Shown piece by piece: positions 24,101 through 32,605 of a DNA stretch of 64,000 nucleotides. The notes beneath the pieces were generated by a model. It was not told where the DNA came from and searched no databases. It worked only from the letters and a program-made list of their open reading frames with translations. This DNA comes from Candidatus Woesearchaeota archaeon (GTDB taxonomy: Archaea > Nanobdellota > Nanobdellia > Woesearchaeales > JACJVV01), in NCBI GenBank assembly GCA_020637495.1, contig JACJVV010000003.1, positions 62,001-126,000 of the forward strand, read 5' to 3'. Each line of letters opens with the position of its first letter. The first letter of the stretch is position 1. A program made the translations under genes and the position numbers.

Positions 24101-25643
24101 TGAAACGATCAGTTGTTGTTCCTACTGGTCTGAATCCTGAACCTGGCCATTCTGTTCCATTATAACTTCCTTTGCTAGGATTTGTTGGAGTTGCATCTAT
24201 ATCATGAATCAAGATATAATGACAATCTGGAAGATCCTCCATATCCTGCAGCTGGTAAACTGTAGAGATTTGGTATGGTTGGTCAAATGTACCTAGTCCA
24301 CCAGAGAAAGCTGTAGAAAAATAATAGATATCACCATAACTGTAAGTTGTTCCATCATCGACAACTGCCCTGAACTCATAAGCTGTCCTTGGTGTTAGTG
24401 TAGTCAACACTTCTGTAAATTCACCAGTTGATGACTGTTCACTGCTTGAAGTATTTGTCCAGGTAGAACCACCCTTTACCCTGTACTGGAATGAGACATT
24501 CCTGTTTTCAATACGCAAAGTTCCACGTAAAATAGCAGAGGTGCTTGTGTAATTAGTAACAAACTCTGTCGTTACAGGTATAATATCATAGGAATCAACT
24601 AGATTTCTTAGATAAGGATATCCTTTATTCAGAGAAATATTGATGTCCCATACATTCGAGAAATCCCAGCCTGAATATGTCACAAGATTTCTCATCTCTG
24701 AAGTATTTTTTCCAGTTGCATAACTCCCAGGAGTGACTGCAAATCCTGATGTATATGTGTCCCAATAGTTGTTAGAATTACCGCTAGTAGCTGCAAGCCC
24801 ACTATAACCTCCTGATAAATAATTAGTATTAGTAACATATCCAGTAGAATAGGTGTTGTAGCTAACAGGATTTATTCCAGTAAGACCACCGACATAAGAT
24901 GTTCCAGATACATTTCCAGTTGCATAGGAATCATATATATTAACATTTGATGGCTCTCCAACAAGACCACCTACCCTGTCATCTCCTGAAACAGAACCTG
25001 TTGCATATGACCAAACTATCTCTTTAGCATATGCAGTTCCAATGAGCCCACCTATCCTGTCAGCCGCACCTGTCCCAATTACATCGGCTTTAGAATAGGA
25101 ATTATGCACATATGAACTATATGAGTAACCCACTAACCCACCAGCAGAACCTGTGCTTGCCGTGATTGTTCCATTCTCAACACCAGTATTGTTAACATAA
25201 GATGTTGTATAGATATAACCAGCCAATCCACCTACATAGTTCGTACCTGTTACTGTTATGTTAGATAATTTAACATCTTCCAAAACAGCTCCTGAAGTAG
25301 CCCTACCAAATAATCCTGCATAGTTTGAAGTCCTGAACACATACAGGCTTGATATCGTATAATTCTGTCCGTTGAAGTTACCTGAAAAATATGGACTGTT
25401 AGCCCCTATAGGTATGAATCCTGCCCCAGAGTTCCAGTTTATTGTATCTGAACAATCTATGTCGTTTTGAAGCTGATAATATGAACTCAAACCATTATTC
25501 ATCTCCTGCAATTCATCGCAGTCTGTGATCTGATAAGGATCTCCGCTTATTCCTGAGCCTGCTCCTGAGAATGCAAATGATAGAGGCAGGGCTAGCAATA
25601 TAAGTAATAAGAAAAATAATATTCTACTTTTTGCTGAATTCAT
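18108..25643 (-). CDS. Giant GLUG-repeat surface protein with membrane anchor and basic KLPK-repeat cytosolic tail
   Basis: A 2511-aa type I membrane protein. Signal peptide (1-24) is followed by three modules of GLUG-type repeats (motifs such as YVGGLVG and NSYATGNV), at about residues 30-340, 450-800 and 910-1220. Fn3-like domains (TSATLRGTL ... YEFRAVVDDGTTY) separate the first two gaps. Then come Ig-like domains (~1280-1580), more beta domains, a Glu/Asn/Gly linker (EEEDTRGGGGGGAGNG, ~1890-1905), and a NEW3-like domain. A helical region and one membrane helix at ~2184-2210 follow. The cytosolic part has a coiled coil (~2210-2330) and a tail repeating L-K-L-P-K (~2425-2475). Dense N-glycosylation sequons suggest a cell-surface adhesin or S-layer partner. 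It follows the subtilase by 12 bp. Confidence 0.9.
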   Translation of the reverse strand: MNSAKSRILFFLLLILLALPLSFAFSGAGSGISGDPYQITDCDELQEMNNGLSSYYQLQNDIDCSDTINWNSGAGFIPIGANSPYFSGNFNGQNYTISSLYVFRTSNYAGLFGRATSGAVLEDVKLSNITVTGTNYVGGLAGYIYTTSYVNNTGVENGTITASTGSAGGLVGYSYSSYVHNSYSKADVIGTGAADRIGGLIGTAYAKEIVWSYATGSVSGDDRVGGLVGEPSNVNIYDSYATGNVSGTSYVGGLTGINPVSYNTYSTGYVTNTNYLSGGYSGLAATSGNSNNYWDTYTSGFAVTPGSYATGKNTSEMRNLVTYSGWDFSNVWDINISLNKGYPYLRNLVDSYDIIPVTTEFVTNYTSTSAILRGTLRIENRNVSFQYRVKGGSTWTNTSSSEQSSTGEFTEVLTTLTPRTAYEFRAVVDDGTTYSYGDIYYFSTAFSGGLGTFDQPYQISTVYQLQDMEDLPDCHYILIHDIDATPTNPSKGSYNGTEWPGSGFRPVGTTTDRFRGYFNGSGHDINGLYISRSSDYQALFAVAGMGATFRNFTMTDVSITANQYAAGMVGVLYGATNPNDEGIFNVRVTGNVTGTQYVGLLASYVSHDNNVTYISTEGIVTSTGLYAGGAIGRLYNGYLSYSYSKANVTSTTSYVGGLVGSTYARQVTNSYASGNVVGDQRVGGLLGESSSSTIIDSYATGNVTGGTYIGGLVGLGGIFYNTYATGYITETSAQSGGLVGSGPTGGNANNYWNTYTSAKAASPGSYATGKNTTEMRNLVTYSGWDFSGTWDIDTSLNKGFPYLRDLIDSYDIIPVTTELVTNYTSTSATLRGTLRVSNRNVSFQYRAFGSSTWTNTTRTEQASTGEFTEVLTTLTPRTTYEFRAVVDDGTTYNYGDINKFSISFSGGFGTVTEPYQIETIYQLQDMEDLPDRHYILIDDIDATATNPSKGNYNGTEWPGSGFRPIGTTTNRFRGYFDGSGHDINGLYISRSSDYQGIFGAAGMGAIFRNFTITDASVTGNQYTGSLIGILYGASSDASEGIFNVGVTGNLTGTTNVGLLAGYTSSDNNISSSYAIGQLSTTGGYAGGLAGRIYNTYVLQSYAKVNVTGTASTDRVGGLLGSAYAREVRESFSTGSVYGNQRVGGLLGESSSSSIYNSYSTGNVTGSRYVGGMCGIGGYSYWSYATGYVTGGLDTGGFIGAGPSNSVGTPESFWDTESSGQATSTDPYGEITGKTTSEMKTQSTFTDASWDFTNAWAMDTNNVTNLGYPYFQWYVNTNADAPSLTISSPQNQSYLNYTNVSFIATVTEDIALQNYTLTIWDSTNSTVTSSSWNITGTSGTLNQSYVLSEGNYTWNYYICDNTGNCVEQNTSITIDLTIPQVDFSANNPVNDTGSSGSFTLNTTISEAYLRNITYYFNGTYTKFRYNGTNVTNLTSIGSGITDASWSIDDDGSDYYFTLIQTNLQAAGQYEYYINVTDESGNINQTETRIIKGNTDPEVTNISHDPSSEALLDVGTTVNISVIVTDNEGNPDTVILQWKNNSDPWSNAINVTMTNTSYGVTSNYYATIVPQTEGIHTYRMIVNDTIDGSSTSNETNLSIFWDCTWDVTPSSIGTFFGWGTTEDTGNITLMNTGDSQFTNDNCTLDLAVTHNLGSSRVLIDGNQKPEFYEVPAGTNTTIDLTTLFLLEKIQDDLVMTITDLGAMSSNSSNTVTGTLISTIGGPYLYIDPDTLSYPAYMFMGANRQYQVAAYFVNGVGDGNISNSAYNVSFNWSVPGIFEVASATASSYITSTDPVTWDTNTVNLYYNNVSNSSNIYNNLTLEFNESVLASLTNQTITLNITLMGYNLSGDIVEDANGNTTLTYTVDIPLFCDPVVDGILVEACGQADGDYEEEIIIINNNQEEEDTRGGGGGGAGNGERISITDLSDIQREALFQTSEIYELVRGENQTFILTVENAFSGRMDEVTMELSGFLDQYIDIYPKTHKSIGINDSLNYTVSINAPEYFTDGNYELLFVIRGVINNTKEFGNRTLYRYSPIQEQRTIELYIVPISRSDAEDLIKNSSFLLSELQRFGYNTIKLEPLMQMLDQFFDERDYSEIIDTEALMQENYNDALESDSLLAEVRNSISDANDRGLKTAETDRLVLLAQAALDRGEFELALKRANDAKFYLALEVVGKFNVWNFIQRNWHLLLLSFIALLCIMFIFAISMRYFLLQEKLKVLHKESHIVLGLIKESQIECFEKGKLSMEEYMETITEYETRLNKIVQAIITNETTLANLTKILGNEEKRLVDEKERILKLMRETQVDYIDTKKLETRAYENRMRTYQERLAEIEEKLITMEADRAMRHSHKKLANPLFMMLSLNKKPRSFFKKANPLQKTKEYFIDLGKDIVKSSSNAWSKIATSTTKVVDTAKLSFKGIGTLKTNFKKVEAKKIETPKIKSIKLKLPKLKLPKMIIPKFKLGFKLPKMTLPKVNIPKVSVASAEVKAKPSKSAKTKPMSHREEMLHGLKKAYKKR
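21800..25570 (-). repeat. Tandem GLUG/Fn3 modules within the giant surface gene
   Basis: Three module copies of related sequence. Matching blocks of the second and third (for example around 24121 and 22747, encoding the PGSGFRP region) are about 1374 bp apart, which equals 458 codons. The copies are highly similar at the DNA level over many short stretches, so recent duplication or recombination between modules is likely. Confidence 0.75.
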
Positions 25644-25655
25644 TTTCTTTTTTAT

Positions 25656-28600
25656 TTATCTCCGTTTCATCATCTCATTCAAGGCCATGTTCACTATTTC
25701 CGGTCCATACTGCTGAAACCTCTGTTGTATCTGTTCAGGATCAGTAACGCTATATTCATTTGCGAATTTCACTATCTGGATAGCCATCTGCCTTGTCGTA
25801 TCATTAGATATCTCGACAGCAACTTCATCTACCATCGCAGCGTCCCATCCAAGCTTCTTCAATGCCTTTATTATGTATTCAAGGTTGTTACCTTTCTCGA
25901 GCTGTTTCATGAAATAGTCCATCAACTGCTCACGTTTTGCGTTCGGACCGAATTGATCTTCTGCATTTGTAGTGCTTCTTAGATAGATGAAGCCACCTGC
26001 ACCTAATCCAAGCACAATCATTATCACTAATATCACAAGCCAGATATTGCCTCCGTTCTTAGGCTCTTCCTCATCAGGCTCAATTATTGGTTGAGGATTC
26101 GCATTGCATTTTGAGCTATACCAATATCCTTCATTCAATTCACAGTTTGACTGTGCAGTACAGAGGTCAAGCCTTGCTACGCTGCATAAAGGAGTAGGTT
26201 CTGGCTCAGGCTGAGGCAATGGATCAGGGATCGGATCAGGGTCAGGCTGAGGTAATGGATCAGGATCCACAGGTATACTCTCGTTAGTGGAATTGGTGTT
26301 GTTTGTTCCATTGATTGACTGATTGATCTGAGGGATTATTATCTCAGGTTCTATCTCTTCCATACGTTTTATCTTTATCTCGTAATCACTGTAGACTAAT
26401 TCACACTCATCAAGACAATCATCATAATTATCATCTGAGTCCTCTCTACAATCATCCCTATCATCCCTGCAATCATCCTTGCAGTCAGTATCGCTGTCAC
26501 ATTCTGGGACGCATTCGTTGTTGTATACATCTGTGCAAAGCTGCTTCTCTTCATCATAGACATCCTTGCAATCATCTTCACAAGTATAATCTTCATCTTC
26601 GATCAAATCATATAATAATATATGGACATCGTCCATTCCATCGTCATCAAGATCAAGGAATTCTTCATCACCAACCTCTAGGTTGATCGTGAAATCATCT
26701 TCGCCTATAAATTCCAGCTCAATCTCTTCATCATCCCTTTCGTGGAGAGCAGTGACTTCTACATCTACTGCATCTGAAGTGCATTCATCATAATCCTCAT
26801 AGCATATGTCCATGCAGTCAAGTGCTTCATCACGACATTCATCATTGCACTCATTATATTCCTCTTCTGCATCGTCACGATCATCCTTGCACTCATCTCT
26901 GCAATCGCTCCTATCATCACTATCATCATATTTTACATTGCATTCATTCTTGCACAAGCTATATTCATCCTTTGCAGAATCCCAGTCATACCTACATGAA
27001 TCTTTGCATGTGTCATTCGCAACATCGCACATATCATTGCAAGTATCATATACCTCAGTGCAGTTATCATCTACCATGAAAGTCAATGTATCATTCAATC
27101 CTATCTCATATTTCTTGAATGAATCAGTCAGGTTTATCCTATGCAGTACACCTGGATTTATCGTAAATTTGTATTCAAAGTCCTGCTCTAGATTCTCTGC
27201 ATATATCGTGAAATTTAATGAGGCTGAACCAGATTCATCAGCAGTCAATTCATAGACATATGTATCTGTTCCAGAGGAAGGAATAGTCTTCTCAGAAGTT
27301 GAACCTGACTCAAGGTCAAGGTTGTCTGAGTAAGAATCTAAAGATAGAGTCACATCAGCATCCTCATTGTTGTTATTCTTCAATGTTATAGTTACCTTGA
27401 CTGAATCATTGATGTGGACCTCACTCAGATTCTTTGTGGCTGATGAAGTGATATATCCAGAGTTGACTGTGACTGTAAGATTATCTGACTCGTATATTGC
27501 AGAATTATTCAGTATAGTCTCTATTATGCTTGTTCCTGCCTCATCAAAATCCACGCTGAACAGATAGGATTTATTCTGTGATTCATCTAAGGAGATTGAT
27601 TGTGATGCCAACTGCTTTGATCCTGTTGAGTTGTATATATTAACTTTTAATTGTCCATCAAAACCAGTAATATTAGAGTTTGACAAGTTAATTGTCAGAG
27701 ATGAGTCTTCTCCAAGATATACCTTGCTGTCGTCTAAAGATTGGGTTATAGTTATGTTAGGTGTGACTCCCAGTATAGTGAAATTTGCAGAGCTGAGTGT
27801 TCTGTAAATATATTCATCATCTTCTTCATAGCTGCCTTCAGCATATACATATAATGTGCATGATTCTGATACTGGTGAATCTGTCGGCAATGAGATTATA
27901 GGATAGAATGCCTTATCCAAATCAGTCAACTGGTTAGCTGTATAATTTGAAATATCGATATCACAATAGCTATAGAATCCTATAATAGTGTAAGTTGAAC
28001 CATTCAGGACTAAGCCATCTGATTTATTGACATATATCAAGTATGAAAGATTGGATGAAGTTGAAAGTTCGTCCTCACTACCTACAATTGTGACCTCTAA
28101 AGGATACAATACTGCCAGCTCTCTTGTCAAATTGCCTGAATTGTCTCCTGAGGAATAGTTCAATTCAAACAAATATACCCCTTCATCTATAGAACTTGAA
28201 TCAATGTCAGTAGATGAATTGACCAATCCTGAGTCAATAAGATCTCCGTCAACAGTTATGCTGAATGATGAATCACCGTAGTATGTTGAGTTATATGATA
28301 GATATTCAAGTGGATCGGTAATGCCATCAAGATTAGGAGTATGATTCGGATCAATGTTCAATCCAGAGATAACTCTCCTATTATCCCTTATCTTCAGGTC
28401 AAGTTCTTCTGATGATCGTTTTTCTATGACCTCATCATCGAATTCGATTGATAGATTGTCCAGTACAGTAAGTGTCTTCTCTTCCAACAAAACATCTGAT
28501 GAGCCTATATCAGCATATGTCTTCACAGTATATGTTCCAGTCTCCAGGAATTTGTACATATTAGTATCAAGGATTGGATCTTCAAATGATAACGTCTCGA

Positions 28601-30908
28601 CGCTGGTTATATCGCTTGGATACAGCGAGAATAGGTAGTATATGTTTGGATCATATTGGTTTACAGCATTCGCATAAGGTGTGCTGTTCATCAGTGTCTC
28701 ACTATCAGAAGGACCGACTATCGTAATATAATAACTGCTGATATTTGAGAGAGATGAGTTATCTACTTTCAATATAGGATAGAAATAATCCCCAACATTG
28801 TACACAGAGTTGATCTCATAAGTGCCATTGGTTATATTCTGGAAATCAAGCCTGTTCCTAGTCCAACTGTTGAATGCATATTCATAATTGTAGATATCAC
28901 TTGCTGGCTGACCATGGTAATCCATATAATATGCAATCTCATAATCACCATGCAGTTTCTCGAACAGACTGAAATAACCTACATCATAATCATGTCCAAT
29001 AAGGTTCCCTTGTACTGCAAAATTCAATGGTAACACTAATGTCTTGTCGCCATAATCTATCTCGATTGAAGTGGAATATGTCCCAGGAGTTGGATCATCA
29101 CTCAGGTTTGAAGTAAGCACATCTATGTAGATTGTTTCTGGCAGTTCAATTGTCTTTGAAGATTGCCCATCAATAAGAACTGTCAATATATCACCATTCA
29201 CATCTATTGCATCAGCAGATATAGTCGCTGTGGTTGATTGTGTAGATGTCAGGTCCAATGTCAAAGAGTTGCTTGATTGAGATACTGAAGGTGTTTCCTT
29301 ATCAGCGAATACCTTGACACTGGACATGTTTGACATCAGATAGCTTGCCTGCAATACTCCATAGCCTGTAAGATTATCCTTTCCATTTACATAGATGTCT
29401 CTTGCATATGCTGCAGAGAAATTCCGTACTTGATGAGGGAGCATATCCTTTCCTGTAGATCCCTTGTATTTCTCCATCACCATTGCAAACATGCTTGCTG
29501 CAAAAGGAGTTGAATATGATGTGCCGAATGCTACATCATCTGTATAAAGAGTTGGATCTGTTGTGATATTAGTCGTGTTTATGTTCTCTCCCGGCATTGC
29601 AAATTCAATATTATTCCCTAGATAGCTGTGATAATCAGAAGCTACGAAATCATCATCAGTCGACCCTATAGCTACAACATTATCAAAACATGCAGGTATG
29701 GTTATATAAGCAGACCTAGTATTCCCTGACGCAGCGACGAGCAGTGTATTCTTGTCATAGAATCTCTGAAGCAATGACTCAAGCTCTTCATAATCGCAAG
29801 TGCCGTCATCTGCAACACCGACGCTCATGCTCAATATATCAAGATCATCATAATAAGCAAGCTCAAGTGCAGCGATCATATCTGCCTCATTTGCGCTTCC
29901 ACTCTCATCGAAGAAGCTGTATACATATAACTCAGCATCAGGTATTGTTGAATGAATTATTCCAGAAATCTGAGTACCATGTCCATCATAGTCAGTGCCT
30001 ATGCCTGAATGTTGATATTTGTCGAATGAGTAATCTATTGAAAGATCAGATATCTGTACAATGCTATCTCCTGATAGTTCTATCTCAAAGTAGCATTCAT
30101 CATCCAAGCAATCCTCTGATGAAAGCAATGATGACATATCAACGATGCTTGCAGAGGATAATGCTGTTCCATTCATTGATAGATCAGCTGAAGTATCGTT
30201 AAGTACAAAGGTCGCTGAATGTATTGTGTAGTTTCCAAATATCCGAAATCCTATCGTCTTATTCCCTGATGAAAGGTCAAGAATCTTGACATAGCTGTTG
30301 TCAGAGAATCTCTCTACTGATGCTTCTCTCTGCACTACTGAGTATGCATCGTCGACAGCAGATACAGAACGCTTGATGAAGCATCCTGCTTCACCAGGGG
30401 TGCAATTGAATTCTGGGTGGGTGTAATCTACTCCTGTATCTATTATGCCGATCCTTATTCCTTGACCAGTCATATTATAATCAGATGGGCCATCATTCCT
30501 TATTGATGTGATATTGAGTTGGTTCAGCACAGAGCTCCGGTGGAGGACAATGGGCCTTTCTTTCCTGATCTTCGTTATGTTCGCATCACCAGAGATCTTA
30601 ACTATCTCTTGAGTCGATGCCTTGACAGCGACTGCATTTATTATCTTTAGCTCTTTGATTTCTGAACCAGGTAACACCTTATAGATGTCTTCTATGTCCC
30701 CATCATAGTCTTCAAGCGATACTATATAATTATCTTCCCTAAGATTGTTCAATGATTCAAGTGCATCAGGAGTTATCTCTGTATCTGCAGATAGGGTTGC
30801 AACTTGGCTTCTGACTGCAAAGCCTGTCATCTGGAATTCGAATAGGAATACGCTTGCAGCTAGCAATAACCAGAATACCATGATCATCGTGAAGTTGCGT
30901 TTTCTCAT
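25656..30908 (-). CDS. Subtilisin-like (S8) surface protease with Cys/Asp-rich region and membrane anchor
   Basis: A 1750-aa exported protease. N-terminal signal/anchor (1-32), an I9-like propeptide (~45-115), then the S8 domain: Asp157 in GIIDTGVDYTHPEF, His310 in DGHGTQISG, the oxyanion Asn in AASGN and Ser464 in FGTSYSTP. An insertion of about 150 residues lies between Asp and His, apparently a beta domain. Many Ig-like beta domains follow. Residues ~1280-1505 are extremely Cys- and Asp-rich with repeated C-x3-C pairs (CNDMC, CKDSC, CKNEC, CRDEC). A Pro-rich linker, one helix (~1617-1640) and a ~105-residue helical cytosolic tail end the protein. It overlaps the wHTH gene by 4 bp and precedes the giant GLUG protein, a possible substrate or partner. 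Confidence 0.92.
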   Translation of the reverse strand: MRKRNFTMIMVFWLLLAASVFLFEFQMTGFAVRSQVATLSADTEITPDALESLNNLREDNYIVSLEDYDGDIEDIYKVLPGSEIKELKIINAVAVKASTQEIVKISGDANITKIRKERPIVLHRSSVLNQLNITSIRNDGPSDYNMTGQGIRIGIIDTGVDYTHPEFNCTPGEAGCFIKRSVSAVDDAYSVVQREASVERFSDNSYVKILDLSSGNKTIGFRIFGNYTIHSATFVLNDTSADLSMNGTALSSASIVDMSSLLSSEDCLDDECYFEIELSGDSIVQISDLSIDYSFDKYQHSGIGTDYDGHGTQISGIIHSTIPDAELYVYSFFDESGSANEADMIAALELAYYDDLDILSMSVGVADDGTCDYEELESLLQRFYDKNTLLVAASGNTRSAYITIPACFDNVVAIGSTDDDFVASDYHSYLGNNIEFAMPGENINTTNITTDPTLYTDDVAFGTSYSTPFAASMFAMVMEKYKGSTGKDMLPHQVRNFSAAYARDIYVNGKDNLTGYGVLQASYLMSNMSSVKVFADKETPSVSQSSNSLTLDLTSTQSTTATISADAIDVNGDILTVLIDGQSSKTIELPETIYIDVLTSNLSDDPTPGTYSTSIEIDYGDKTLVLPLNFAVQGNLIGHDYDVGYFSLFEKLHGDYEIAYYMDYHGQPASDIYNYEYAFNSWTRNRLDFQNITNGTYEINSVYNVGDYFYPILKVDNSSLSNISSYYITIVGPSDSETLMNSTPYANAVNQYDPNIYYLFSLYPSDITSVETLSFEDPILDTNMYKFLETGTYTVKTYADIGSSDVLLEEKTLTVLDNLSIEFDDEVIEKRSSEELDLKIRDNRRVISGLNIDPNHTPNLDGITDPLEYLSYNSTYYGDSSFSITVDGDLIDSGLVNSSTDIDSSSIDEGVYLFELNYSSGDNSGNLTRELAVLYPLEVTIVGSEDELSTSSNLSYLIYVNKSDGLVLNGSTYTIIGFYSYCDIDISNYTANQLTDLDKAFYPIISLPTDSPVSESCTLYVYAEGSYEEDDEYIYRTLSSANFTILGVTPNITITQSLDDSKVYLGEDSSLTINLSNSNITGFDGQLKVNIYNSTGSKQLASQSISLDESQNKSYLFSVDFDEAGTSIIETILNNSAIYESDNLTVTVNSGYITSSATKNLSEVHINDSVKVTITLKNNNNEDADVTLSLDSYSDNLDLESGSTSEKTIPSSGTDTYVYELTADESGSASLNFTIYAENLEQDFEYKFTINPGVLHRINLTDSFKKYEIGLNDTLTFMVDDNCTEVYDTCNDMCDVANDTCKDSCRYDWDSAKDEYSLCKNECNVKYDDSDDRSDCRDECKDDRDDAEEEYNECNDECRDEALDCMDICYEDYDECTSDAVDVEVTALHERDDEEIELEFIGEDDFTINLEVGDEEFLDLDDDGMDDVHILLYDLIEDEDYTCEDDCKDVYDEEKQLCTDVYNNECVPECDSDTDCKDDCRDDRDDCREDSDDNYDDCLDECELVYSDYEIKIKRMEEIEPEIIIPQINQSINGTNNTNSTNESIPVDPDPLPQPDPDPIPDPLPQPEPEPTPLCSVARLDLCTAQSNCELNEGYWYSSKCNANPQPIIEPDEEEPKNGGNIWLVILVIMIVLGLGAGGFIYLRSTTNAEDQFGPNAKREQLMDYFMKQLEKGNNLEYIIKALKKLGWDAAMVDEVAVEISNDTTRQMAIQIVKFANEYSVTDPEQIQQRFQQYGPEIVNMALNEMMKRR

Positions 30909-31156
30909 TTCAGTAACCCCATAAGCTTTTCATTCTCCTCAGAGTAATAGTATTGATAGATCTTGAGCTTTCCAACAGGATGCGCTTTTATTATTCCAGC
31001 ATCAAGAAGTGTTTTTATCAGACGTAATGTCGTAGCAGCAGGCACATCAGCCTCTTTTGCTAATTTTGTTATATGGTAAAGATTGGATTTATTCGCATAG
31101 AGAACTCTAAGCAATTTCTGCAATTTCGGATCTAATAGCTTGCCTAAATCTGACAT
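30905..31156 (-). CDS. Winged helix-turn-helix transcriptional regulator
   Basis: An 83-aa one-domain regulator. Helices 1-2 (LQKLLRVLYANKSNLYHITKLA) and the recognition helix (VPAATTLRLIKTLLDAGII) are followed by the wing (KAHPVGKLKIYQYYY). It resembles ArsR/MarR-like archaeal wHTH proteins, with no sensor domain or metal-binding cysteines. Its stop overlaps the start of the subtilase gene (4 bp), so it is the first gene of the protease/surface-protein operon. It probably controls that operon and itself; the target is inference. Confidence 0.85.
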   Translation of the reverse strand: MSDLGKLLDPKLQKLLRVLYANKSNLYHITKLAKEADVPAATTLRLIKTLLDAGIIKAHPVGKLKIYQYYYSEENEKLMGLLK

Positions 31157-31170
31157 TGTGTAGTATTTTG

Positions 31171-31190
31171 TATATTAATATATATAAATA
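31171..31190 (-). promoter_or_regulatory. Promoter/possible operator of the wHTH-protease operon
   Basis: The AT box read leftward as ATTTATATATATTAATATA lies about 15-35 bp ahead of the wHTH start. Its inner 12 bases (TATATTAATATA, 31171-31182) are a perfect palindrome that could bind the dimeric regulator and cover the TATA element. Confidence 0.45.
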
Positions 31191-31457
31191 TTTCGTTTTT
31201 GGAAGAGTTTTTTCTAAATTAGTTTATTAAAAATTATTCTTAGTATAGAAATATGTAAATTAGTTGTTAAATTAAATTAAGTAAAATATAATAATATAAA
31301 AATGAAAACTAAATAGATATTAAACGAGTTTAATATTCTTTTTTAAAATTTAATTTAAAATAAATAATTATTAAATATTAAAATTAATTATACTATTTTA
31401 TTTATGGAATAATTGAATATCACAACCTTTTTCAATATTGAAAAAATTAGTAGTAAT
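31191..31457. other. AT-rich divergent intergenic region
   Basis: About 265 bp of extremely AT-rich DNA, mostly AATTAAAT-like runs, between the wHTH operon and the DUF357 gene. I see no reading frame or RNA gene. A TTG at 31413 would extend the DUF357 frame by 15 residues but has no ribosome-binding site. Confidence 0.5.
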
Positions 31458-31751
31458 ATGAAGGAAATTAGTAAAGAGAAATTATCTAAATACTTTGAAG
31501 TTACAGAAACAGCCTTGAGAATGGCTAAGGAATCTGGCAACAGGACCGAACTTGTTAATCAGAGAGAAGATTTTCTTGATATGATTGAAAGGTATGTATC
31601 AGATGCAAAACACTTTGAAGGGAAAGAGGATTATGTAAATGCATTCGCTGCTTTGAATTATGCACATGGATGGTTGGATGCAGGTGCAAGATTAGGTATT
31701 TTTGATGTTCATAATTCTACTTTTTTTACAGTTGATGATAAGGATGAATAA
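31458..31751 (+). CDS. DUF357 family protein
   Basis: A 97-aa helical archaeal protein of DUF357. The conserved part is YVSDAKHFEGKEDYVNAFAA followed by LNYAHGWLDAGARLGIF. The function of the family is unknown. I use the ATG at 31458 rather than an upstream TTG (31413), since DUF357 proteins usually begin a few residues before the first helix. Its stop codon overlaps the start of the DMT transporter gene (TAATG), so the two are translationally coupled. Confidence 0.85.
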   Translation: MKEISKEKLSKYFEVTETALRMAKESGNRTELVNQREDFLDMIERYVSDAKHFEGKEDYVNAFAALNYAHGWLDAGARLGIFDVHNSTFFTVDDKDE

Positions 31752-32593
31752 TGAAAGATAAGATAACACCTGGTCCAGTAATTGAAGTCCTTATTGCTGG
31801 TTTTATATTTGGAGGCGCAGCTGCTGTAATAAAATATCTTGCGATGCCACCTACTTCTTTGACATTTATCAGATTAGGAATACCAACACTATTTCTATTA
31901 GTATGGTTCTTTTTTAGCAAACAAAAGATTGTAAAACCTAACCAACCACTCATCTGGGCATCTTTATTGAATTCTGTAAGAATGGTATTGTATTTTGTAG
32001 CAATAATGTTTACTACAATAACAAATGCAATAATAGTATTATATACCTACCCTATCTTTGTTTACATACTCAGTATAGCTTTCTTGAAAGAAAAAGTTTC
32101 ACTCAGGAATCTTGGATTGACATTGCTTGCATTCATAGGAATTATATTCATATATTATGATAATGGGTGGGTTATTGGACAGAATGATCTTATAGGTATT
32201 ACTGCAATGTTAGCATCATCTTTCATCTATTCAATCACAGTTGTAATATTCAAAAAGCAAAGAGAGAGTTATGATTCAATTAATACATTATTCTACCAGA
32301 ATTTAGTTGGTGCAGTAGTTTTCCTCCCATTCATATTTATCAATACTCCGCCTACAGCAATACAATTACCTATTGCAATTTTTTATGCAATAATGGTCGG
32401 TCTTGTTGCATTCGGATTATTTTTTAAGGCATTAAAACACATCAAAGCATCAACAGCATCAACACTTTTGTATGTAGAAGTGCTTGCTGCTATAATACTT
32501 GCAATAATATTCTTCCAAGAAAAGATTGATCTAAACACATTTATTGGAGGAAGCATGATATTATTGTCAACAATCCTTTTAAAGAAGAAATAA
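31751..32593 (+). CDS. EamA/DMT-superfamily transporter
   Basis: A 280-aa membrane protein with ten predicted helices in two EamA repeats. The first repeat spans about residues 8-135 (VLIAGFIFGGAAAVIKYLAM to LTLLAFIGIIFIYY) and the second about 148-278, each ending in the typical VFAxxFLKEKVS/IFFQEKID motif. Such proteins export amino acids, nucleosides or other metabolites; the substrate cannot be told. It overlaps the DUF357 gene by one base and is followed 12 bp later by the PIN gene. Confidence 0.92.
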   Translation: MKDKITPGPVIEVLIAGFIFGGAAAVIKYLAMPPTSLTFIRLGIPTLFLLVWFFFSKQKIVKPNQPLIWASLLNSVRMVLYFVAIMFTTITNAIIVLYTYPIFVYILSIAFLKEKVSLRNLGLTLLAFIGIIFIYYDNGWVIGQNDLIGITAMLASSFIYSITVVIFKKQRESYDSINTLFYQNLVGAVVFLPFIFINTPPTAIQLPIAIFYAIMVGLVAFGLFFKALKHIKASTASTLLYVEVLAAIILAIIFFQEKIDLNTFIGGSMILLSTILLKKK

Positions 32594-32605
32594 AAGGTAT
32601 GAATA

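Noticed and set aside
22000..25500. Regularly repeated DNA that might suggest a CRISPR array or other array
   Set aside because: The repeats are in-frame protein modules about 458 codons long, not short direct repeats with unique spacers; no cas gene is present.
26806..27255. Ser/His/Tyr-rich reading frames on the plus strand inside the protease gene
   Set aside because: They are the antisense of the Cys/Asp-rich repeat region; their composition is dictated by the real gene, with no promoter or ribosome-binding site.
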